A stretch of 9,469 nt of DNA, taken from assembly GCA_016869915.1 (NCBI GenBank), contig VGDA01000107.1:1-9469 (forward strand). Reading direction: 5' to 3'. The notes beneath the pieces are model-generated. The model saw only the letters and a list, made by a program, of their open reading frames with translations, was not told the origin of the DNA and made no database searches. Both the position numbers and the translations under genes were made by a program. This DNA comes from Alphaproteobacteria bacterium. GTDB taxonomy: Bacteria > Pseudomonadota > Alphaproteobacteria > CACIAM-22H2. Below are positions 1-6,131 of this stretch, in pieces; within the stretch, counting starts at the first letter, position 1; each line of letters opens with the position of its first letter.

Positions 1-286
1 GCGCGGCGTCGAGCGCCGCGCGCAGCGCCTCTCCCGCGGCGGTCAGCTCCGTGCCGTGGCCCTTGGTCTTCGCCGCCGCGCGCTGGCCGAGCGCCGCCTC
101 GAGCGCCGCGAGCTTGCCCCAGGCGCCACGATAGGAAAGGCCGGCGCGCGCCGCCGCGCCCTGGATCGAGCGCGTCGCGGCGATCGCCTCGAGCAGGTCG
201 AGGGTGCCGGCGAGCGGCAGCGCCGCGTCGCCCGCCTCGAGGCGGCCATCCAGCGCGAGCGTGACCCTGGGTCGCCTTGCATCCAT
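1..286 (-). CDS. ModE-like winged-helix transcriptional regulator (partial, C-terminus off the left edge)
   Basis: Ninety-five N-terminal residues are visible, starting at ATG 286-284; the gene runs off the left edge. Residues about 28-60 form a LysR/ModE-type helix-turn-helix: TLDLLEAIAATRSIQ leads into GAAARAGLSYRGAW at 43-56. The A-x-x-x-GLSYRxAW pattern is typical of ModE-type N-terminal domains. The wing follows as KTKGHGTELT at 73-82. Proteins of this family sense molybdate or tungstate and bind operators near oxyanion transporter genes. The gene is divergent from tupBCA, so the likely job is tungstate-dependent control of that operon. The effector domain is outside the window; it could be a TOBE/molbindin pair or a periplasmic-binding-protein-like domain, so neither ModE nor any other name is certain. 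The ATG gives a start with the expected short lead-in of about 25 residues before the HTH domain; no strong Shine-Dalgarno sequence is visible. Confidence 0.8.
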   Translation of the reverse strand, partial: MDARRPRVTLALDGRLEAGDAALPLAGTLDLLEAIAATRSIQGAAARAGLSYRGAWGKLAALEAALGQRAAAKTKGHGTELTAAGEALRAALDAA

Positions 287-347
287 GCCTGGAGGATTCC
301 ACGCGGCCGCGCCGGGCTCAATGCCCGCGCAGGGCGCCCCGGCGCGC

Positions 348-384
348 GAACCGCGGCATATAGGCAATACGGTTCATATTGAAC
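348..384. promoter_or_regulatory. Divergent tup promoter/operator region with GTTCA-TAT-TGAAC palindrome
   Basis: The gap between the regulator start (286) and the tupB start (395) contains an AT-rich island in an otherwise extremely GC-rich window. Within it, 372-384 reads GTTCATATTGAAC, a perfect 5-bp dyad with a 3-bp centre. A second inverted pair, GAACCG at 348-353 and CGGTTC at 370-375, overlaps the left arm, so the half-site GAAC/GTTC occurs three times in 37 bp. CATATA at 357-362 could serve as part of a -10 element, but no convincing -35/-10 pair stands out on either strand. Position and symmetry fit a dimeric ModE-like repressor site. The exact sequence is not one I can equate with the published E. 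coli ModE box, so the assignment to this regulator is inference. Confidence 0.5.
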
Positions 385-394
385 ATGACCCGGG

Positions 395-1111
395 ATGCGT
401 CAGATACCCCGTTCCATGCTGGCGACCTTGTCCGAGGCGATCGCGCTGCTCTCCTCCCTCGACCCGTCGGTCGCGGGGATCGCGGCCCTGTCGCTGCGCG
501 TCAGCCTCGCCGCGACCGCGATCGGCTGCGCGATCGGGATCCCCGCCGGCGCCTTCCTCGCCATCGCCCGCTTTCCCGGGCGTGGCGCCGCGATCGTCGC
601 GCTGAACGCATTGATGGGCCTGCCGGCGGTCGTGGTGGGCCTCGTGATCTACCTCGCGCTCTCGCGCTCCGGGCCGCTCGGCCACCTGGGCCTGCTGTTC
701 ACGCCGGCCGCGATGGTCGCGGCGCAGGCCGTGCTGGTGACGCCGCTGGTCGCCGCGCTGTCGCGCCAGATCGTGGAGGACGCCGACGCCGAGCTGGGCG
801 AGCAGCTGCGCTCGCTCGGCCTGTCGGCGTGGCGCCGCGTGCGCGCGCTTCTCCTCGACGTGCGCTTCTCCCTCGCCGTTGCCGTGCTCGCCGCCTTCGG
901 GCGCGCGATCGCGGAGGTCGGCGCGGTGCTCGTCGTCGGCGGCAACATCGCGGGCCATACCCGCACGATGACCACGGCGATCTCGCTGGAGACCCAGAAG
1001 GGCGACCTGGCGCTGGCGCTGGCGCTTGGGATCGTGCTGCTCGGCCTCGTCCTCGTGGTGAACGCCGCCGCGGCGGCCCTGCGCGCCCATGCGCTGCGCC
1101 GCCATGGCTGA
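395..1111 (+). CDS. tupB: Tungstate ABC transporter permease TupB
   Basis: This 238-residue inner-membrane permease forms the channel of a tungstate importer. Hydrophobic segments lie at about 27-58, 65-90, 100-123, 156-182 and 206-226, giving the five or so helices usual in this family. The cytoplasmic coupling loop (EAA-like) is EQLRSLGLSAWRRVRALLL at 136-154. The strongest family marker is the stretch 169-204, with GRAIAEVGAVLVVGGNI and then TRTMTTAISLETQKGD, characteristic of TupB/WtpB-like tungstate permeases. The start at 395 is chosen as the first ATG of the frame after the operator. It lacks a clear Shine-Dalgarno sequence, and Met8 (ATG 416) is a possible alternative. It is the first gene of an operon: tupC starts 9 bp after its stop. 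Length and motifs are normal for the family. Confidence 0.9.
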   Translation: MRQIPRSMLATLSEAIALLSSLDPSVAGIAALSLRVSLAATAIGCAIGIPAGAFLAIARFPGRGAAIVALNALMGLPAVVVGLVIYLALSRSGPLGHLGLLFTPAAMVAAQAVLVTPLVAALSRQIVEDADAELGEQLRSLGLSAWRRVRALLLDVRFSLAVAVLAAFGRAIAEVGAVLVVGGNIAGHTRTMTTAISLETQKGDLALALALGIVLLGLVLVVNAAAAALRAHALRRHG

Positions 1112-1120
1112 GGCGAGGCC

Positions 1121-1849
1121 ATGAACCTGCCGCTGCGCATCGCGGGCCTGGTGGTAGAGGCCGGCGGCCGCCGCGTCCTCGACGGCATCGACCTCGAGAT
1201 CGCGACGCGCGGGATCACCGCGGTGATCGGCCCGAACGGCGCGGGCAAGAGCACGCTGCTGCGCGCGCTCGACGGCCTGGTCGCGCCATCGGCGGGGCGC
1301 ATCGGCCATGGACGCGACGGCGCCGGCCCGCCGCCGCGCCGCGCCTTCGTCTTCCAGCGCACGGCGCTGCTGCGCGCCAGCGTCGCGCGCAACGTGGCGC
1401 TGGCGCTCGAGGCCGAGGCCGTGCCCGCCGCCGAGGCGCGCGCGCGCGTCGCGCATGCGCTGGCGCGGGTCGGCCTCGCCGACCGCGCGCAGGACGCCGC
1501 GCGCCGGCTGTCCGGCGGCGAGCAGCAGCGCGTCGCCTTCGCGCGCGCCTGGGCCCGCGCGCCCGAGCTCCTCCTCCTCGACGAGCCGACCGCGAGCCTC
1601 GATCCCGCCACCACGGAGGAGATCGAGCGCCTCGTCGTGGCGCTGCGCGACGCCGGCACCAAGATCCTTCTCGTCTCGCACAATCTCGGACAGGTCGGGC
1701 GCCTCGCCGAGGACGTCGTCGTGCTCGCCGCCGGACGCGTGGCGGAGCACGGCCCCGTCGGCACGGTCTTCAGGCGGCCCGCGACCCAGGCGGCGCGGGC
1801 CTATCTCCAGGGAGAACTGCCATGGCAATCCTTCGACGCCTCTTCCTGA
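1121..1849 (+). CDS. tupC: Tungstate ABC transporter ATP-binding protein TupC
   Basis: This 242-residue ABC ATPase powers the importer with TupB. All motifs are intact: Walker A GPNGAGKST at 37-45, Q-loop FVFQ with Gln79, signature LSGGEQQR at 130-137, Walker B LLLLDEP at 150-156, D-loop SLD at 159-161 and the switch His at 187 (LLVSH). The C-terminus is short, with no TOBE domain, unlike the usual molybdate ATPase ModC; this fits the tungstate type. A GAGG at 1115-1118 lies very close to the ATG and may act with the upstream AGGCG. The gene begins 9 bp after tupB. Its last 28 nt overlap the start of tupA in another frame, suggesting translational coupling. Sequence alone would allow any small oxyanion ATPase; the neighbours fix the tungstate assignment. 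Confidence 0.9.
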   Translation: MNLPLRIAGLVVEAGGRRVLDGIDLEIATRGITAVIGPNGAGKSTLLRALDGLVAPSAGRIGHGRDGAGPPPRRAFVFQRTALLRASVARNVALALEAEAVPAAEARARVAHALARVGLADRAQDAARRLSGGEQQRVAFARAWARAPELLLLDEPTASLDPATTEEIERLVVALRDAGTKILLVSHNLGQVGRLAEDVVVLAAGRVAEHGPVGTVFRRPATQAARAYLQGELPWQSFDASS

Positions 1850-2637
1850 CCGCGACGCTCGCCGCCGCCATCGCCGCGCCGGCCGCGGCGCAGCAATCGA
1901 TCACCGTCGCCTCGACGACCTCGACCGAGCAGTCCGGCCTGTTCGGCCACCTGCTGCCGGCCTTCCGCGCCGCGACGGGCATCGAGGTCAAGGTCGTCGC
2001 GCTGGGCACCGGCCAGGCCCTGGATGTCGGCCGGCGCGGCGATGCCGACGTCGTCTTCGTCCATGACCAGGCGGCGGAGGAGAAGTTCGTCGCCGAGGGC
2101 TTCGGGATGAAGCGCATCCCGGTCATGTACAACGACTTCGTCATCGTCGGTCCGGGCGACGACCCGGCCAAGGCCGCAGGCAAGGACACGCTGGAGGCGC
2201 TGCGCAAGATCGCCGCCGCCAAGGCGCCCTTCGTGTCGCGCGGCGACAAGTCGGGGACCCATGCGGCTGAACTTCGCTACTGGCAGCGGGCGGGGCTCGA
2301 CCTCGCCGCGATCCGCAGCGACTGGTATCGCGAGATCGGGCAGGGCATGGGCCCCGCGCTCAACGCCAGCTCCGCCGCCAACGCCTATGTGCTGACCGAC
2401 CGCGCGACCTGGCTCGCCTTCCGCAACCGCGGCCAGCTCAGGATCCTGGTCGAAGGCGACGTCCGGCTGTTCAACCAGTATGGCGTGATCCTGGTCGACC
2501 CGAAGCGTCACCCGCATGTGAAGACCGAGGCCGGACAGCGCTTCATCGACTGGCTGATTTCGCCGGCCGGGCAGCAGGGCATCGCCGCCTACCGGATCGG
2601 CGGCGAGCAGCTCTTCTTCCCCAACGCCCCGCGCTGA
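1822..2637 (+). CDS. tupA: Tungstate-binding periplasmic protein TupA
   Basis: This 271-residue substrate-binding protein captures tungstate in the periplasm and delivers it to TupBC. A Sec signal peptide is clear: MAILRRLF, a hydrophobic run at 7-19, and an AAA cleavage site after Ala23, leaving mature QQSITVAS. TupA hallmarks follow: TTSTEQSGLF at 32-41, GTGQALDVGRRGDADV at 62-77, and SRGDKSGTH at 139-147; the Ser/Thr/Arg positions of these motifs form the oxyanion pocket in the family. An AGGGAG Shine-Dalgarno at 1809-1814 is well placed for ATG 1822 and decides the start, which lies inside the end of tupC (28-nt overlap). The binding protein is last in the operon here, whereas tupA is often first. 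Vanadate-binding relatives share the TTS motif, so metal specificity is likely but not proven. Confidence 0.9.
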   Translation: MAILRRLFLTATLAAAIAAPAAAQQSITVASTTSTEQSGLFGHLLPAFRAATGIEVKVVALGTGQALDVGRRGDADVVFVHDQAAEEKFVAEGFGMKRIPVMYNDFVIVGPGDDPAKAAGKDTLEALRKIAAAKAPFVSRGDKSGTHAAELRYWQRAGLDLAAIRSDWYREIGQGMGPALNASSAANAYVLTDRATWLAFRNRGQLRILVEGDVRLFNQYGVILVDPKRHPHVKTEAGQRFIDWLISPAGQQGIAAYRIGGEQLFFPNAPR

Positions 2638-2641
2638 ACCG

Positions 2642-4444
2642 TCAACGCGCGGCGGCGTAGCCCTGCATGCCGCGCGGATTGGCTGCGGCCTTGAGGACGC
2701 GCGTGCCGCCGCGCGGCTCGATCGCGCAGGCGCAGAGCCGGCCCTCGCTCCACGCGTCCGCGACCTCCACCGCGTGGCCGAGGCGCGCGAGCTCGGCGCG
2801 CGTGGCCTCCGGGAAGCGGCTTTCCAGCGTCACCGCGCGCGGGCGGAAGCCGCGCGGCCAGAACGAGCCGACGAGGTGGTCGGTATGGAAGGCCGGCGCG
2901 TCGATCGCCGCCTGAAGGTCCATCGCGTGGTGGACATGGTGCAGGTAGAGCAGCGCCGACCATTGCTCCTGCTGGTCGCCGCCCGGCGTGCCGAAGGCGA
3001 GCCAGGGCGCGCCGTCGCGATGGACCATGGTCGGCGTCAGCGTGGTGCGCGGCCGCGTGCCGGGAACGAGGCTCGAGGGCAGGCCCTCCGCGAGCCACGA
3101 CATCTGCGCGCGCGTCGACAGGCCGAAGCCGAGTTCCGGGATCACGGGGCTCGATTGCAGCCAGCCGCCGGAGGGCGTCGCCGCGACGAGGTTGCCCCAG
3201 CGGTCGGCGACGTCGACATGGCAGGTGTCGCCGCGCTGCGCGCCACCGCCGCGCAACGGCGCCTCGCCGGCGCGATCGAGCGTCGGCTCGCCGGCCCCGG
3301 CCGCGCGCGCGCCCGGCGCCAGCGCCGCCAGCGGCGGCATCGCGGGGGCGCGCCCGCCGAGCGCGCCCGGGCGGAACTCCGCCGAGGCCTCCGCCCCGAC
3401 CAGCGCGCGCCGCGCGGCCGCGCGCGCCGGGTCGAGCAGCGCCGCGACATCGACGGGCGCGGCGTCGCCGTACCACGCGTCGCGATCGGCCATGGCGAGC
3501 TTGGTCGCCTCGACGACCGCATGGACGAAATCCGGCCCGGTCGGATCGAAGCGCGCGATCGCGTCCGCGTCGACGAGCTGCAGCATCTGGAGCAGCGCGG
3601 GGCCCTGGCTCCACGCGCCGCACTTGGACACGCGATGCGCGCCGAAATCGGCATGGACCGGGCGCTCGACCTGCGGCCGCCATCGCGCGAGGTCGTCGGC
3701 GCGCAGGAAGCCGCGATGCGGCCGGCCGGTGGCGTCCATCGCCTCGATGCGCATGAAGCGGTCGATCGCCTCGGCGACGGGGCCGCGATACCAGTGGCCG
3801 AGCGCGCGCTCGATCTGCGTCTCGCGGCCGGCGACGCGCGCGGCGTCGGCGACGATCGAGGCATAGAGCGTCGCGAGCGTCCGGTTGGCGAAGAGGCTGC
3901 CGGGCGCGGGAACCTCGCCGCGCGGCAGGTAAAGCGCGGCGGAGCTTCGCCAGTGCAGCTCGAACAGCGTCTTCACCGAGGCGATCGCGGCCGGCACGCG
4001 CCACGACAGCGGATGGCCGCCGCCGGCATGGAAGATCGCCGGCTCCAGCACGTCGGCGAGACGCATCGTCCCGAAGTCGCGCAGCAGCGCGAGCCACGCG
4101 CCGAAGGCACCGGGCACGCACGCCGCGAGATGGCCCGTGCCGGGGATCGCGTCGATGCCGAGCGCGCGCATCGCCGCGATCGTCGCGGTGGCCGGCACCG
4201 GGCCCTGGCCGCAGATGACCGTCGGCTCCGCCTCGCCGGCGCGGCAGGCGAGGATCGGCACCTCGCCGCCAGGCCCGTTGAGATGCGGCTCGACGACCTG
4301 GAGCACGAAGCCGGCGGCCACGGCCGCGTCGAAGGCGTTGCCGCCCAGTTCGAGCATTCGCATGCCCGCCGCGGTGGCGATCCAGTGCGTCGACGAGACG
4401 GCGCCGAAAACGCCAGCCAGCTCGGGTCGCGTGGTGAAGCCCAT
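2642..4444 (-). CDS. Gamma-glutamyltransferase-family Ntn hydrolase
   Basis: A 600-residue precursor of the GGT fold that should cut itself before the catalytic threonine to give a large (about 406) and a small (about 194) subunit. The nucleophile is Thr407 in GDTCHVDVADRWGN (405-418). Other family landmarks are NAFDAAVAAG at 36-45, EPHLNGPGGE at 52-61 (the GGT region usually EPHSSGIGGG), RPRTTLTPT at 464-472, and GTPGGDQQEQW at 485-495. By eye alignment with E. coli GGT, the glutamate-binding residues Arg114, Asn411 and Asp433 correspond to non-equivalent residues (about Cys78, Gly427, Trp450), and the Ser-Ser pair is Thr467-Thr468. A true gamma-glutamyl substrate is therefore doubtful; an amidohydrolase such as the GGT-like oxamate hydrolase HpxW is an alternative. 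No signal peptide is evident, so it is probably cytoplasmic. The start at 4444 matches where family homology begins, with GGGGAGGG about 13 nt upstream; ATG 4483 or 4528 would only add Arg-rich residues. Confidence 0.85.
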   Translation of the reverse strand: MGFTTRPELAGVFGAVSSTHWIATAAGMRMLELGGNAFDAAVAAGFVLQVVEPHLNGPGGEVPILACRAGEAEPTVICGQGPVPATATIAAMRALGIDAIPGTGHLAACVPGAFGAWLALLRDFGTMRLADVLEPAIFHAGGGHPLSWRVPAAIASVKTLFELHWRSSAALYLPRGEVPAPGSLFANRTLATLYASIVADAARVAGRETQIERALGHWYRGPVAEAIDRFMRIEAMDATGRPHRGFLRADDLARWRPQVERPVHADFGAHRVSKCGAWSQGPALLQMLQLVDADAIARFDPTGPDFVHAVVEATKLAMADRDAWYGDAAPVDVAALLDPARAAARRALVGAEASAEFRPGALGGRAPAMPPLAALAPGARAAGAGEPTLDRAGEAPLRGGGAQRGDTCHVDVADRWGNLVAATPSGGWLQSSPVIPELGFGLSTRAQMSWLAEGLPSSLVPGTRPRTTLTPTMVHRDGAPWLAFGTPGGDQQEQWSALLYLHHVHHAMDLQAAIDAPAFHTDHLVGSFWPRGFRPRAVTLESRFPEATRAELARLGHAVEVADAWSEGRLCACAIEPRGGTRVLKAAANPRGMQGYAAAR

Positions 4445-4602
4445 GGCGCGCCTGGCCCTCCCCTCGTCCCGGTTGCGTCGCATCGTCGCACTTGGCGCGA
4501 CGGCGCGTCGCGCGGCGGGGCGCCGCATGGCGCGAACCTGTCCGCGGTCGCACCTTTCTCGCGCGACCCGATGCAGGTCGCAAACCGGAACGGAGGGTGC
4601 CC
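4445..4602. promoter_or_regulatory. Divergent intergenic region between the GGT-like gene and the CBS-BON gene
   Basis: This 158-bp gap must hold promoters for both divergent genes. I see no convincing -35/-10 pair on either strand. It contains a perfect 8-bp inverted repeat, GCGCGACG at 4495-4502 and CGTCGCGC at 4506-4513 with a GCG centre. In DNA this rich in G and C, such dyads arise readily by chance, so an operator role is only a possibility. The Shine-Dalgarno sequence GGAGGG at 4592-4597, 5 nt before ATG 4603, is clear and sets the start of the CBS-BON gene. Confidence 0.35.
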
Positions 4603-5310
4603 ATGACTGCCACGACGCTCAAGGCCCGCGATGTAATGACCCGCAAGGTGCTGTCGGTCAGCCCCGACACGCCGGTGCGCGCGCTCGCGCGCTTCCTGGT
4701 CGACCACCGCATCAGCGCCGCGCCCGTGGTCGGTGCCGGCGACGTGCCGCTCGGCGTGGTGAGCGAGGGCGACCTGCTGCGGCGCATCGAGCTCGGCACC
4801 GAGGGCCGCAAGGCATGGTGGGTGTCGATCCTCTCGGACCCGGACGACGACGCGCGCAGCTTCGTGAAGACCCACGGGCTCGTCGCCGCCGACGTGATGA
4901 CGCGCGGCATCGTCGGCGTCGACCCCGAGGCGGAGCTGGCCGCGATCGCGAACCTGCTGGAGGCGAAGCGCATCAAGCGCGTCTTCGTCCTGTCCCAGGG
5001 CAAGGTCGCGGGCGTCATCACGCGCTCCGACGTCGTGAGGACGCTGGTCCGCCAGCCCGAGCCCGCGGCGAAGCGGCGCATGGACGCCGACATCCACGCC
5101 GCCATCGAGGCGGAGATCCGCAAGGAGGACTGGGCGCCGCTCGCCTTCGCCTCGATCGCGGTCAAGGACGGCGCGGTCGACCTCGCCGGGGCGGTCGGCT
5201 CGCAGGCGCAGCGCGAGGGCCTCGTCCTGCTCGCGCGCCGCGTCGAGGGCGTGCGCGACGTGAAGGACAACCTCGTCGTCCGCCCGGCCGGCGCCTGGGG
5301 CGTCGCCTGA
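4603..5310 (+). CDS. CBS domain pair plus BON domain protein
   Basis: This 235-residue soluble protein has two CBS domains and a C-terminal BON domain. CBS1 spans about 7-61 (ARDVMTRKVLSVSPDTPV, ending in GVVSEGDLLRR); CBS2 spans about 94-150 (VAADVMTRGIVGVDPEAEL, ending in GVITRSDVVRTLVR). Between them is a charged linker with AWWVSILSDP at 71-80, as usual in this subfamily. The BON-like part at about 160-228 shows ADIHAAIEAEIRKEDWAP, then VKDGAVDLAGAVGSQAQREG, then VEGVRDVKDNLVV. CBS pairs usually bind adenine nucleotides; BON domains bind membranes or protein partners. A stress or energy-sensing role is plausible, but no specific target is known. The start at 4603 is chosen for its GGAGGG ribosome site; an in-frame ATG at 4492 would add an unlikely Arg-rich leader. 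It is transcribed alone, divergent from the GGT-like gene and convergent with the creatininase gene. Confidence 0.88.
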   Translation: MTATTLKARDVMTRKVLSVSPDTPVRALARFLVDHRISAAPVVGAGDVPLGVVSEGDLLRRIELGTEGRKAWWVSILSDPDDDARSFVKTHGLVAADVMTRGIVGVDPEAELAAIANLLEAKRIKRVFVLSQGKVAGVITRSDVVRTLVRQPEPAAKRRMDADIHAAIEAEIRKEDWAPLAFASIAVKDGAVDLAGAVGSQAQREGLVLLARRVEGVRDVKDNLVVRPAGAWGVA

Positions 5311-5326
5311 GGCGCGCGGCGGGGGC

Positions 5327-6100
5327 TCAGTCGCCCGCGAGGAAGGCGCGGTAGTCCGACCGCGCGCCCTCGATCGCCGCCGCGAGCAGGCGCGCGCCAT
5401 CCTCGGCGCGCGCCAGCGCGGGGTCGGAGCCGATCCGGCCATCCGGGAAGCGCCGGCGATGGCGTACCGCGTCCACGTGCCGGTCGCCGGCCAATTCGCG
5501 CAGCTCCTCCGGCGGCACGCGGACCCAGCCCGGCCCTGCGGCGGCCTCCCGGCGCGCGCCGGGAACCGCCGCCATCGCGATCGCGATCTCGCTCGGCGTG
5601 GCGTGGATGCCCTCGCGCTCGCCATAGAGCTGGCGGCGCAGCGCGTCGGCCGCGGGATATTCCCACCAGCTGCGCAGGCGCAGCGACAGCGCGGACGCAT
5701 CGCCGCCGCGCAGGCTCGCCGCGGCGTGGATGTCGTGGAACGCGGCCTGCACCGGCGCGATGTTCCCGCCATGGCCGTTGAGGAAATAGAAGCGGCGGAA
5801 GCCCTGCGCGGCGAGCGAGGCGACGTAGTCCTGCACCACCGCCATCAGCGTGGCGGCGCGCAGGCTGATCGTGCCGGGAAAGCCGAGGTTGAACTGCGCC
5901 GCGCCGAGCGCGAGCGTCGGGCCGACCAGGATGTCGGCATGGGCGGGCATGCCGCGCGCGATGGCCTCGGCGCAGATCGCGTCCGTGCCGATGAGGCCGT
6001 CCGGGCCGTGCTGCTCGGTGGAGCCGACCGGGACCACGATGCCGGTCGAGCGGCGCAGGTAGCCCTCGATGTCGGCCCATGTCGCGTGCTGCAGGATCAT
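5327..6100 (-). CDS. Creatininase-family metal-dependent amidohydrolase
   Basis: A 257-residue cytoplasmic enzyme of the creatininase fold, which uses a two-metal centre to hydrolyse amide or lactam-like C-N bonds. Metal-ligand motifs are intact: VPVGSTEQHGP at 23-33 (Glu29, His31), GTDAI at 38-42 (Asp40), FLNGHGGN at 106-113 (His110), and HATPSE at 166-171 (Glu171), matching the family's HAG-x-x-E. Family members include creatinine amidohydrolase, formamidopyrimidine deformylase-type enzymes and the mycofactocin peptidase MftE, so the substrate cannot be read from sequence. It is the last gene of the run of transporter genes and GNAT gene, 31 bp after the GNAT stop, so it probably acts on the imported compound or a derivative. 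The ATG at 6100 gives the standard family start (MILQHATWADIEGYL); no strong Shine-Dalgarno sequence precedes it. The 3' end lies 16 bp from the CBS-BON stop. Confidence 0.87.
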   Translation of the reverse strand: MILQHATWADIEGYLRRSTGIVVPVGSTEQHGPDGLIGTDAICAEAIARGMPAHADILVGPTLALGAAQFNLGFPGTISLRAATLMAVVQDYVASLAAQGFRRFYFLNGHGGNIAPVQAAFHDIHAAASLRGGDASALSLRLRSWWEYPAADALRRQLYGEREGIHATPSEIAIAMAAVPGARREAAAGPGWVRVPPEELRELAGDRHVDAVRHRRRFPDGRIGSDPALARAEDGARLLAAAIEGARSDYRAFLAGD

Positions 6101-6131
6101 CGCGGACTATGGGAATCGCCGCGCGGCGGCG

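Noticed and set aside
379..1821. The tupA frame is open far upstream, to 379, suggesting a 752-residue fusion.
   Set aside because: The upstream part is an Arg/Gly/Pro-rich shadow of tupB and tupC. A signal peptide and a good ribosome site place the tupA start at 1822.
374..1828. A 484-codon minus-strand frame antisense to tupB/tupC.
   Set aside because: Composition is Arg/Gly/Asp-rich without recognisable motifs, typical of antisense frames in high-GC coding DNA.
4495..4513. 8-bp perfect inverted repeat upstream of the CBS-BON gene.
   Set aside because: Not raised to a finding: built of CG-rich words that are frequent by chance here, with no second copy or promoter context.
4492..4602. In-frame upstream ATG extending the CBS-BON protein by 37 residues.
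   Set aside because: The extension is Arg-rich and unlike CBS proteins; GGAGGG sits just before ATG 4603.
2774..4606. A 610-codon plus-strand frame antisense to the GGT-like gene.
   Set aside because: Arg-rich, no domain pattern; the minus strand encodes a complete Ntn hydrolase over the same bases.
2589..6080. A 1163-codon open frame on the minus strand, the longest in the window.
   Set aside because: It is an out-of-frame shadow across the GGT-like and creatininase genes and antisense to the CBS-BON gene. The product is Arg/Ala-rich and low in complexity, while the overlapping frames carry intact family motifs.
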